From Apricaphanius iberus (Eukaryota; Chordata; Actinopteri; Cyprinodontiformes; Aphaniidae), in assembly GCA_028564705.1 (NCBI GenBank), contig JAPXFQ010000906.1:427578-491577 (forward strand): a stretch of DNA of 64,000 nt. The letters are read 5' to 3'. This document shows positions 12,601 through 23,135 of the stretch, piece after piece (position 1 is the stretch's first letter; the number at the start of each line of letters is the position of its first letter). The notes under the pieces are model-generated. The model saw only the letters and a program-made list of their open reading frames with translations. It was not told the DNA's origin and ran no database searches. Made by a program: the position numbers and the translations under genes.

Positions 12601-13208
12601 ACTCAGAGAGGGTAGATCTCTGCCAGGACCACTGACTCCCCCATCCCCATGTTGTTATATAGTTCTACATTCTTCACAGCAGAGTATTAAGAGTGTCCGA
12701 TATGATCAGAAAGTAGCCACTAGATTTGTTGGTAGTATCTTTTCTCCAAACGAATTTCTAAACGGATGTCAAAAATCAGGAAACTGTCAACACATAAAGC
12801 AGCTTTGCACTGCATCTCAGGGTCCCTGGGTCTAAAGAGGCTGCTCTTTCCATCACCCAAAGCTGTAGTTTATTTATTTAATTTGGAAAACATAACCTAT
12901 TTGGCAGAGGTAATAAAATGTCTCTGAATGAGACAGCAGGCTGTGTTCGTGCTGCTGCTGCGCCCCTTGTGAGCCCTCTGACACAGGAAAGGAGTGAAGG
13001 TTAGCACAGCTGGTCAGTGGTAGGTTGAGCGCTTCATGTCCGATCAACCCCAATATGTAGTCAGTTCCTGGTCCCATTGTGGACATTTTTAGAACATTTT
13101 AAAATAATAAAAGTTCTTCCATAACTTTGAGCTATCTTGCGAACAGAAAAACAACTGAGAAATGGGCATGAAAACATACATACCTCCTTGTGTTGTTCAG
13201 TAAAATAG

Positions 13209-13251
<43 letters not shown>

Positions 13252-15103
13252 CTAACATTTCCAGCATTGAAACACAGACACTTGAAGTTTATTTATGTAA
13301 AATTAATTCCCAAACAAGCATCATATTTAACTACTAATAGTGAAATACTAAAAACACCATGTATTTGTTTTTCTGTGTTTTACTGTATTTAGTAATTTTT
13401 TTTATGTTCAGTTAAGTTCAGCTGTTGCTCATTTAGTTAATTAGACACACTGGTTGTTTGTCTCAACATTTATTTCTTCTTAGTTTTCAGTGTCTTGGTT
13501 TTCATGAGTCAGCTGTTCTTCAGATGCCTTGGCAGTTGTTGTTTTTACTTTCTCTGTGTCACCTACAGCTCTATAAGCCAGTATTTTAATCAGCTCATTC
13601 AAGAAAAGTCAGCAAAAATACCATCTTACCTGCACCCAGTTAGCATTTGGGTCCTGATCAAGTTCAAATCATGACATCATATCTCCAAATACATTTCCAA
13701 CATCAGAAAAAACACAACAAATAAAATCAATCAGATACAAAAAAATCATTATAAGCTCATGTAAAAACATTAAAGAGACAGTTTTTCTGAAACCGGCAGT
13801 CTGGTAAGCCAAGAGTCATAACCATGATGTTTCTTTTGTGGGCAACTATTTTAGAATGCATCCTTTATTTCTGTCTTAAGCTGTTGATCTCTCTGTCTCA
13901 CCAGGACTTCCTGAACAAACACTAAGTTAAGAAAACTATACCTTTCCTTTGTTTAAACTAGGTGCTGCATGTGTTTTGGCATGAGAAGAATGTGGACATG
14001 AAAGATGCTTCAGCTTAAAGTACATTTTCCTAGTCTCACCCCATACCACCCACTTTAAAGCCCAGCATGACACAACAGTTGCTCTGATAAAGGCAGGATG
14101 TGACACGCACACTTGTAAACGTGTGCTGGGACCGAAACTGCTGCTAGAACTCCACACACAGACATGAAAGGTATTGGTTTAGCCTCAGATGGGTCTGCAC
14201 AAACACAAGTGCAGTGCCCACGGTGCCTCCCTCAGTGGAGCCCGGGAGGCAACACCTGGGAAGGGTCTGTGTCAAACCTGTATGACAGCTACAGCTGTCT
14301 AAGAGAGAAAGACACGGATACACTTCCCACCATCTGTTTCCTTGATTTGATTAACAACCACCAAACAACCAAAGTTTTCTTAGCTGTCTTTTTTTGTTCT
14401 GGTTCACACTATTGCTTTGTTATATCTGCATATTTTTTCAACACTCAGCAGTAACATGACAAATCTTTTCTGGCTTCCCTGCTCTGATGCAATGTTAACA
14501 AATCAAAAAACACAAAACAATGGCTTTAACTGTGCAGAGAAAATTCTTGCTAAAATATTTACCCAAAGGCTAAAAAATGATATTGTCAAGACACCATCAA
14601 AGAAACTCCAGATATTAAAAATAGCAACATGAATCAAAAGTGTCACCACAATTGATAACCTACGGAAATAATCTCACTCCAATAAATATTTGGTTAAGGC
14701 TTATGTACAGGATATCTTTTCTCACTGGAAGCTTTTTTACAAGAACGCCACTGGTAAGAAGTTGGACAACCATTTGCCGGCAGAGCTGCTTTTAATTCCT
14801 ATGACATATGTTTGAAACATTCATTAGAGATATTGGTACATTTTGATATGTTGGCATGATGCAATTGCTGCAGAATTGTTGGATTCACATTCATGAAACA
14901 AATCTTCTATTCCACTGCATGTCAGAAGTGTTTGGAGTATATAGAGAACTAACTCACTGTCATGTTCAAACAATGGTTTAAGATAACTTCAACTTGGCGA
15001 CACGTTGCATTATTCTGCAAGGAGTAGCCATGCAAAAATGTTTACGAGAGATGTGTATTGGCAACACTCTGGCAATACTATATGTATCACAATACGGGGG
15101 GAC
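9629..15103. other. Non-coding, no gene recognised
   Basis: No supported exon or RNA gene. The longest frame (10308-10739, minus) is low-complexity and Lys/Arg/Glu-rich, produced by a pyrimidine-rich stretch at about 10360-10470, and is not accepted as a gene. A (TA)n tract lies at 13209-13249. Some of the sequence is probably old repeats that I cannot name. Confidence 0.5.
13209..13249. repeat. (AT)n microsatellite
   Basis: About 20 uninterrupted AT units. Confidence 0.95.
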
Positions 15104-15626
15104 TACACTAAGCCGATAAGGTTATACTAGGAGTTAGACGCCTAATGTTATCCAATCAACACGAGCATTTACGCCCCGTTTAAGGTCCGTTTAAGGTCCC
15201 ATGATTGCGCAAACCCATACCGACCTGTGCAAATCCTGGGCATGCGCAAAAAGACGCACGAAACACGCGTATAATCTACGTGATGCCAGCGCCTACATAA
15301 TATATACAAGAAGCTCTACAGCACAGTACATATCTGCTTGTCCCGTTAACCGAAGAGAACAATAGCTGCTCAGAAGAAGAGAGAGTTTTTGGTGTGGACA
15401 GACGACGAGATCGATTTATTACTCTTCGCTGTTGTCTTTGTCTGTAGTGTCGTATTGTTATTGACGCAGCATTCATTGACGCCACTTCCTTTCATTATCC
15501 GGGGAAGCTGTCCACACTAGCTTGTTTAGCCGTTGAATTAAGTTGTACACGGCTCTCTTACCCGGCTAATAGTTATCCGGCTACAGACCTTAAACGATGC
15601 AGAGTTAGTGTGAATGATAGGGGGGT

Positions 15627-16391
15627 TGTGATGGCTGGATCCGCCACACAGGGATGAGTTACTCATTTATTCTTTAGTTTAGTTTATGTTACAGATATTT
15701 ATTTAGTTAAACAGTTTTGATGTTTGTTTACATTTATTAAGTTGGACTGATTTGATTGGGGGTGATGCATACACATCTAGGGGGATCCTGTTTAACAAGG
15801 GTTTCTTTGGATAATATTAATTCTGTGTCTCTTGAGTCACCAGTAATCTTCCCTTACCCTGGGGACACAGGTGATGTGGCAGAGGGAGGAGCCTAAGCTG
15901 ATACTTCCTGCATGGCCTCTACCACTGACTGGGAAATGGGGGAGCCAGAAGCTTTATTTTGCTTTGCCTTATTGTTTAGTTTGCTTTATTGTATAGTTAG
16001 TTTGCAGCAAATTTACCTAAATGACTAGTCATTTCTTTATTCATTTATTCAGTCATTTCCTCATTTTGTATTGTAGATCAGTCTTGTATTGCCCTTCCTC
16101 TCGTTTGCCATGGGCTGATCAGCCAGTATAAGAACCTCCCTAGTGTTTCCTGTGTTAGGTCAGTTTTGAATTTGGTTTGTTTAGGGTTCATTTGTTGCAC
16201 CGTTTCTAGTTTAGTTGACCTCTTTTATGGGCTCAATTTTTGTCATTTGTTCTATTTTCTCATCTGGGTGAATAAAGAAAACCCTGCTTTTTCTAAATCT
16301 ATTTTCCTGTGGCTCATTCAGGTCCTCCATTTACTGACAAATTGATGTCCGTAGTCACCTACAAATGGGTGACGGCTCGCCAACCTTGACA
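15627..16391 (+). repeat. 5' LTR of the Gmr1-type element
   Basis: 765 bp, TG...CA ends, identical in length to the 3' LTR. An AATAAA occurs near 16271-16276, suitable as the polyadenylation signal of the 3' copy. Differences from the 3' LTR include single-base changes near 15788, 15855, 15909, 16078 and 16350. Confidence 0.93.
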
Positions 16392-16394
16392 AGA

Positions 16395-16407
16395 TGGTGT
16401 CAGAAGT
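16395..16407 (+). promoter_or_regulatory. Primer-binding site, tRNA-Leu type
   Basis: TGGTGTCAGAAGT starts three bases after the 5' LTR. It complements the CCA-bearing 3' end of vertebrate tRNA-Leu (…ACTTCTGACACCA) as I recall it, the usual primer position for minus-strand DNA synthesis. Confidence 0.75.
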
Positions 16408-16558
16408 CTTTTTTGTTACCCACTAGGCAACTGCCAGGAAGGTGTCTCCCATGAGCCCAAGTTTTTGGGTATTTTTTGGGTGGTTTTGCTTCTCTCTCCC
16501 ACTTTTTTAGTCCTCTCAAAAAAAATAAAAAATAAAAAAAAAACTATTTTTGGGAAGC

Positions 16559-18607
16559 ATGCAGAAAGGTGGACGGAGCATGAGGGGGGCAAAAGACTCT
16601 ACACAACTGGAGAAACCACCACAAGAGGACAATGAGGAGGATCAAGGAGCTTCTGGAGGGGTGGACAGCTCAGAGGACAGAGGTAATGAACCAACTGTGG
16701 CCGATCTGATGTCTCTTCTCCATACCCTCATGGGTCAACAGGAAGCCCGAGAAGCCAGGCAAAAGGAGGAGTCTGCTCGCCAGGAGAAGCGATTTAAAAC
16801 GCTGCAGCACCAGTTCCGACTGCTACAGGAGGAAGTTCAAGTTAGAACTACTCCAGTGTCTGGGCCTGAACCACCTGCATTGGATCCTCCGGATACAGAC
16901 CTGGAACCACAGAGCAACCATGATGCGGTGGATGGTGATCAAAAACATCAACCATCAGGTCCGTCTCATGTCTATGAGCCTAGGTTAGAGAAATTTACAG
17001 ACAGTGATGATGTGGAACACTATCTAATCACATTTGAACGTATTGCACTGGCTTGCCAATGGAAAAGTAGAGATTGGGTTTTCCATCTCATTCCTCTGCT
17101 AACGGGCAAGGCAAAGGCGGCATATGTTCAAATGGATATTGATGAGGCCTTGGACTATCATAACGTTAAGGCAGCAATTCTATCAAAGTTTGACATTAAT
17201 CCTGAGAACTATAGGCAGAGATTTCGGTCTCTGGAGCTCAATGTGGATGAAAGCCCCAAGGAACTGTATGCCAGGCTGAAAGAACTATATGCTAAGTGGG
17301 TTCAACCAGCAGGTAAAACCATCAATGAAATTGGTGAAATAATTATCTTGGAGCAATACCTGCGCATGCTTTCTCCTGAGCGGAAAGGACAGCCATGGAG
17401 CTACTTGGCCTGGAAAGGACAGGAGGGACGCAAACCGACACCACAGTGCCACCAACGAGCACCTGCAGATGTCGGTGTGTGGCCAACTAAGGAGGACCGA
17501 CCAGCTAAACCGGCAGCCAGAACCCCTATCTGTTATCTCTGTGGAGTAAAAGGCCACACCAAATCTATGTGCCCTACCAAAGCTAAGTTGACTCATTTAT
17601 GTGTTGCTCCTCGCTCTGAACCTCAGCATGAGTCGCCTAGGAGAGTGAGGACTAAATTAATTGAGGTGAATGGTGAGTTAATTAATGCCCTTATAGACAC
17701 AGGCAGCGATCAGACCATTATACATCAGCAGTTTGTTCCACCACACATGATCAGGACGTCAGAAAGCATTCCTGTTTTTTGTGTACATGGGGACAAAAAG
17801 TCTTATCCTACAGCAGATGTTTACATTAAGGTGGAGAACCAAGCTTACCTGTTGAATGTTGGTGTGGCTGATAAATTGCCATTTCCAGCAGTATTGGGTT
17901 TAGACTTCCCTGTATTGTTTGATTTGCTGGACACTGACTATGTCTGTAATGTTGCAGTGATGAGGGCTAGGGCCAACCAGGTGGAACCCACTCCAACGCT
18001 CAGTGTGCTTCCCTTTTTTGATGCAGAGTTGGATACAGCACTCGGGAAGGCTCGCAAATCTCGTAAGCAGAGAAGGAGGGAGAAATTCCAACAGACTGTT
18101 GTTGAGCCCTGTTTTGACCCTGAACCTGACCTGCCTCTGGCTGTTAAAATTCCAGACAATATCACTGAACTGCAATTAAATGATGCAACATTGGCACATC
18201 TTTTTCAGAGGGCCAAGGGAAGAGAATTTGTGGCTGAGCCAGAGGCCGGACGAGGAGATGAGTTTATACTGAGAGAGGGACGTCTTTATCGCCAGCAGGA
18301 CTCGGAAATGCAGCTGGTGGTTCCTAAACTGGTCAGGGACATGGTGCTGACTTTAGGACATTCAATTCCCTGGGCTGGCCACTTGGGGAAACAGAGGACC
18401 ACTGCTCGCATTAAGAGACATTTTTACTGGCCTGGTTTAAGTAAGGATGTTGCCACTTTCTGCAAAACCTGTCATCAGTGTCAGCTTACCTCTATCAGAG
18501 TCCCCTCCAGAGCTCCTCTACAACCTCTACCAATAATTGGAACTCCATTTGAAAGACTAGGCATGGATATTGTTGGCCCAGTTGAGAAAAGCAAAGCAGG
18601 CAACTGA
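16559..18607 (+). pseudogene. Gmr1-type gag, protease and integrase N-terminus (first part of broken ORF)
   Basis: 682 codons from the ATG at 16559 to TGA at 18605-18607. Residues about 55-105 are a charged coiled coil. Capsid-like sequence follows, and at about 215-274 comes a segment ELYARLKELYAKW...EIIILEQYLRML that closely resembles the SCAN dimerisation domain. The zinc knuckle CYLCGVKGHTKSMC is at about 324-337. The protease motif ALIDTGSDQT is at about 376-385. The integrase H-H-C-C zinc domain (GHSIPWAGH...CKTCHQC) is at about 600-642 and the first catalytic Asp is in GMDIVGP near the end. The downstream frame (18608-20923) is in phase, so a single nonsense codon breaks an otherwise continuous gag-pol gene. 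The SCAN-like region runs straight into RKGQPWSYL, so its last helices may be deleted. Confidence 0.9.
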
Positions 18608-20923
18608 TATATGTTGGTGATAGCTGACTATGCAACAAAATACCCTGAGGTATTTCTTTTGAAGTCAATAAAGGCTAGAGCCGTTGCAATTTGCCTGGTG
18701 CAGTTTTTCTCCAGAGTTGGATTCCCACGTGAAATCTTAACTGACCGTGGCACCAATTTTATGTCCACCCTCCTAAAACAAGTTTACCAGTTGTTGGGTA
18801 TCAGAAGTCTGAGGACTTCTTCTTATCATCCGCAAACGGATGGCCTCACTGAACGGTTTAACCAAACTTTGAAGCAAATGTTGAGAAAATTTGTTAATGA
18901 TACAGGTACGGACGGGGACAAATGGTTGCCCTACCTGTTGTTCGCCTACAGAGAAGTACCACAAGCCTCCACCGGGTTCTCTCCGTTCGAGTTACTGTAT
19001 GGACATGAAGTGAGGGGGCCCCTTTCCTTGCTGAAAGACATCTGGGAAGGTGAGCCACCCCACTCTGAAACTTGTAACGTGATCTCCTTTGTTATACAGA
19101 TGCGGGAGAAGCTGGATAGGATGCGTGAGCTGGCCCAGTCTCATATGGCCGAGGCACAAAAACGGCAGAAGGTCTGGTATGATCAGGCTGCACAAAAACA
19201 GTCCTTTGTTACTGGCCAAAAGGTTCTTGTCCTCCTGCCTAGCAGTGACAGCAAACTGCTTGCCAAGTGGCAAGGGCCCTTTATGGTCCAGCAGAGAGTT
19301 GGGCAGACCACCTACCGGGTTGCCGTACCTGGACAGCCACGTTCTACCAAACTGCTGCATGTAAACCTGCTGAAGGAGTGGGAGGAGAGACCAGGAGAAG
19401 ACAGAGAAGTACTACTCATCAGGAACGTTCCAGAGGAAGAGGAGGTGGAGGAACAGTACTTCCCTTCAGTCCGTCCCAGTGGACAGGATTTTTGCCATCT
19501 GTCTAAAGACCAACAATATCAGATGAAAGCCCTGCTCAACACTAAAGTGTTCCAGGAAAATCCTGGGCGAACTGATATTGTTCACCATGAGATTGTGTTA
19601 AAGGGAGGAGCGGTTGTGAAACGACGGAGTTACAGATTGCCTGAACGCCTTCTGACTAGTCTGAAGGAGGAGGTTAATCTAATGCTCTCTCTGGGTGTGA
19701 TTGAACCATCTAAAAGTGAGTGGTGTAACCCAGTAGTGCTAGTGCCAAAGAAAGATGGCAGCATTAGATTCTGCATAGATTTTAGGTACCTGAACTCCGT
19801 CTCAAAGTTCGACTCCTATCCAACACCACGTATTGATGACCTTATAGAGCGACTGGGAGGAGCCAGGTACCTTACCACCTTAGATCTGTGCAAAGGCTAC
19901 TGGCAGGTTCCCCTCACTCAACCATCCAGAGAGCTGACATCGTTTCGGACTCCATGGGGTCTATTCCAGTTCACCGTTCTACCCTTTGGTCTACATGGAG
20001 CTCCAGCAACCTTCCAGCGTCTTATGAATCAGGTACTTTGTGGCATGTCTGATTTTTGTGCTGCATATCTGGATGACATTGTCATTTTCAGTAAAACCTG
20101 GGAGGAGCACCTGGGACATTTGGAGAAGGTGCTGCACCGTCTACAAGAGGCTGGACTGACTGTAAACTCTTCCAAATGCGTCTTTGGCAAGACAGAAACT
20201 GAGTATCTCGGCTATGTCATTGGGAATGGGGTGATAAGACCACAAGTGGATAAAGTTTGTGCTCTTGAATCCTGCTCGTTGCCAGTGACTAAAAAACAGC
20301 TTAGATCTTTCTTAGGCATGGCTGGATTCTATCACAGGTTTATCCCTCATTTTTCCACTAGGGCAGCACTACTCACTGACCTGACGGGAGCCCGGTGCCC
20401 AGCAAACATCCAGTGGACAGCCGAAGCAGAGTCTGCATTTCAGGACATCAAGCGGTCTCTGAGTAAGAACCCTGTTTTGCACAGTCCGGACTTCCAACAA
20501 CCTTTTATTCTACAGACTGATGCTTCGGAGAGGGGCTTGGGAGCAGTCTTATTACAGGGTCTGGCAGAGGAGCGACACCCGGTAGCTTTTATTAGCCGCA
20601 AGCTGTTCCCGAGAGAAGTCCGTTATTCAACGGTGGAGAAAGAGGCTTTGGGGATTAAATGGGCCCTAGACTCTTTCAAGTATTACCTCCTTGGCCGTGA
20701 ATTTACTTTGGAAACCGACCACAAGGCTCTACAATGGATGGCGCGGATGAAGGACACCAATGGGCGAATCACCAGGTGGTACCTGGCCATCCAACCGTTC
20801 TGTTTCTCAATCAACCACATCCCGGGGAAGGACAACGTCCTGGCAGACTTCCTCTCTCGCTGTCCCAGCGAGAGTTTTGAAGGCGGGGGGTGTGTGATGG
20901 CTGGATCCGCCACACAGGGATGA
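18608..20923 (+). pseudogene. Gmr1-type integrase core, reverse transcriptase and RNase H (second part of broken ORF)
   Basis: 770 codons from the ATG at 18611, in phase with the preceding frame. The integrase core continues with LTDRGTNF (Asp near residue 45) and GLTERFNQ (Glu), 35 residues apart. A WQGPFMV segment near residue 220 is the GPY/F-type integrase C-terminus. Reverse transcriptase follows with RFCIDFRYLN and the active site YLDDIVIF at about 20066-20089. RNase H has TDASERGLGAVL at about 20517-20552 and ETDHKALQWM at about 20710-20740. The frame ends 31 bases inside the 3' LTR. Apart from the upstream TGA no damage was seen. Integrase before reverse transcriptase is the Gmr1 hallmark. 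Confidence 0.93.
20879..20890 (+). promoter_or_regulatory. Polypurine tract of the Gmr1-type element
   Basis: GAAGGCGGGGGG just before the 3' LTR, the expected plus-strand primer site; it lies within the pol frame. Confidence 0.7.
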
Positions 20924-21657
20924 GTTACTCATTTATTCTTTAGTTTAGTTTATGTTACAGATATTTATTTAGTTAAACAGTTTTGATGTTTGTTTACATT
21001 TATTAAGTTGGACTGATTTGATTGGGGGTGATGCATACACATCTAGGGGGATACTGTTTAACAAGGGTTTCTTTGGATAATATTAATTCTGTGTCTCTTG
21101 AGTCACCAGTAATCTTCCATTACCCTGGGGACACAGGTGATGTGGCAGAGGGAGGAGCCTAAGCTGATACTTCCTCCATGGCCTCTACCACTGACTGGGA
21201 AATGGGGGAGCAAGAAGCTTTATTTTGCTTTGCCTTATTGTTTAGTTTGCTTTATTGTATAGTTAGTTTGCAGCAAATTTACCTAAATGACTAGTCATTT
21301 CTTTATTCATTTATTCAGTCATTTCCTCATTTTGTATTGTAGGTTAGTCTTGTACTGCCCTTCCTCTCGTTTGCCATGGGCTGATCAGCCAGTATAAGAA
21401 CCTCCCTAGTGTTTCCTGTGTTAGGTCAGTTTTGAATTTGGTTTGTTTAGGGTTCATTTGTTGCACCGTTTCTAGTTTAGTTGACCTCTTTTATGGGCTC
21501 AATTTTTGTCATTTGTTCTATTTTCTCATCTGGGTGAATAAAGAAAACCCTGCTTTTTCTAAATCTATTTTCCTGTGGCTCATTCAGGTCCTCCATTTAC
21601 TGACAAATTGATATCCGTAGTCACCTACAAATTGGTGACAGCTCGCCAACCTTGACA
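20893..21657 (+). repeat. 3' LTR of the Gmr1-type element
   Basis: 765 bp, about ten mismatches to the 5' LTR by eye, followed by the target duplication GGGGT. Confidence 0.93.
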
Positions 21658-21757
21658 GGGGTGTAGACTAAATAATTAGACGTTTAAGGCATTATCCGGC
21701 TTAGTGTGGACGTGGCCTATATATTATGATATACTGCGATATTCTAAATAAGGCAAG

Positions 21758-21825
21758 GCAAGGCAATCTTATTTTTTTAGCACACTTTCAACACAAAGCA
21801 ATTAAAAGTGCTTTACATGATTCAA
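21758..21825 (-). repeat. Tail of a common fish LINE-associated repeat
   Basis: CAAGGCAAGGCAATCTTATT...AGTGCTTTACAT resembles the segment at 47999-48062, where the same kind of tail adjoins a LINE coding fragment on the minus strand. Only the tail is present here. Confidence 0.45.
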
Positions 21826-23135
21826 TGGTAACCATAGACTGTGAAAAACAATGGACTAACCCTTGCTGACGTCACCCATAGGTTTCTGAAGAGCAAAAAT
21901 GAAGCAAAATGGGCGGTTCCCAATGACGCCATCTTGACTGCGTCACTCCCCTCGTCACTCATAAAATCCAAAAATGGGGAAAGAGGTGGAGCTGAGAGTG
22001 GCGCTGTAAAGCTTGGTTTATGCTTGCCGCATGAACATTCCGCACGGAAACGAGACGTGCAGAACCGGCCGAGACGCCTTCTTGCAGCGTTTATACTTTT
22101 TGTGGCTTGTCCCTGCTGAGAGCCAATATTCTTGACGACTGTAGGGGGCGGCGTAGGGCTCTATAGCATGCATACAACACTACACCATAGTAGAAGTAGT
22201 AATCACTGTTGTTTACAAGATTGTGATACCCGTGAGCTTAAACAAAGCAGAACTTTTATGCTATTTATTAGGAAAAAAGACGAAAAAACGAGACCGTCCT
22301 CTCTTCCATTAAAACACAGTTTATCACAGTGATCTCTATCGGCCGAATCATAAAGATGTCTATTTACGAACCTCTGGCAATATGAGCTCTTGCCAATCCG
22401 CGTAGTTACAAATTTTCCTAGGTGCGCGGCGCGGAAATTTTGGGGCGGGAGGAGGCCGCGCGGAGAGGCGTTGTTGCTAAAATGACGTAATTTGGCCGCG
22501 TGGAGCCGTGCGGACCTCGCGGACGCGGCAAGCATAAACCAAGCTTAAGGCTGGGGGCGGAGGGTTGACGCTCCGAGCCGACATAGCTACAAGCTAGTCG
22601 GAAGCTAACTGAAGCTAACGTAGCTGCAGCTGGTTTCAGCCAGAAGACCGCGGTTGAGAGACTTTTGCCCCGTTTTTCAACTAGGATCACTTTAGACCCA
22701 GAAACATATCGATTGGGGAACACATATCGATATAACAAGATCCAAATGGGTTGGGTCACAATGGCCTAAAATTGTTGTATTTCCATTACAATCGGTGGAG
22801 GTATTCGAATTTCAAGATTAAATTACACATAAACGGAGGATTTAGAAGAAAAAATGTCACCCCCCTCAGAGTTTTAATGACATTAAACCTGAACTATCTA
22901 ACCTAAAATGTTTTTTTTGAACCAGGCTGTAAACATATTTATTTTTGCTGTAAAGTTGGCCTTTTTAACATGGGAGCTAATGGGAATTTGCTCCTTTTTG
23001 GAGCCAGCCCCCAGCGAATGAGGGGGGAACTGCAATTTTTGCCACTTCTTGGTTGGCTTCACATTCTGCGGTCGGAGTTTGCCTCTTGATGGTAACGAAA
23101 CCAAATAAAAAATCCACTGGAATGAAAAAGGGGAA
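21826..23135. repeat. Teleost interspersed repeat interrupted by a miniature DNA element
   Basis: The outer sequence (21826-22006 and 22549-23135) has CCATAGACTGTGAAAAACAA near its start and a segment near 22990-23090 (GCCAGCCCCCAGCGAATGAG, TTGGTTGGCTTCACATTCTG) that I recognise as recurring in teleost genomes. It has no coding frame. A second CCATAGACTGT occurs at about 39264. The class is not assigned. Confidence 0.4.
22010..22545. mobile_element. Miniature DNA transposon, PIF/Harbinger type
   Basis: 536 bp with perfect 21-bp inverted ends (AGCTTGGTTTATGCTTGCCGC, 22010-22030, mirrored at 22525-22545) flanked on both sides by TAA (22007-22009 and 22546-22548). A 3-bp TWA duplication is the PIF/Harbinger hallmark. 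There is no transposase frame, so it is non-autonomous. Perfect ends suggest recent activity. Confidence 0.85.

Larger units (their letters stand above)
15627..21657 (+). mobile_element. Complete Gmr1-type Ty3/gypsy LTR retrotransposon
   Basis: 6031 bp, bounded by two 765-bp LTRs beginning TGTGATGG and ending CTTGACA, and flanked by a perfect 5-bp target duplication GGGGT (15622-15626 and 21658-21662). It has a primer-binding site, one long coding frame interrupted by a single TGA, and a purine tract before the 3' LTR. The domain order is gag, protease, integrase, reverse transcriptase, RNase H. That order is typical of Ty1/copia, yet the polymerase is of the Ty3/gypsy type. This combination defines the Gmr1 group first described from Atlantic cod and other deuterostomes. 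By eye the LTRs differ at about ten positions, so the insertion is fairly young. Confidence 0.93.
15104..21708. mobile_element. DNA-transposon relic (Harbinger-like) split by the Gmr1-type element
   Basis: The left piece is 15104-15626 and the right piece 21663-21708. Left ACACTAAGCCGATAA is mirrored at the right end (reverse complement ACACTAAGCCGGATAA at about 21693-21708), so the two pieces form the inverted ends of one element interrupted by the retrotransposon. At about 15378-15420 the plus strand encodes FLVWTDDEIDLLL, which resembles the start of the Myb/SANT-like DNA-binding protein of PIF/Harbinger transposons; it is only a short open segment. The family name is inferred from that motif and the target duplication was not identified. 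Confidence 0.5.

Noticed and set aside
15627..21657. Ty1/copia element, judged from integrase before reverse transcriptase
   Set aside because: YLDDIVIF, the GPY/F-type integrase end, the zinc knuckle and 5-bp duplication with a tRNA-Leu primer site fit the Gmr1 branch of Ty3/gypsy.
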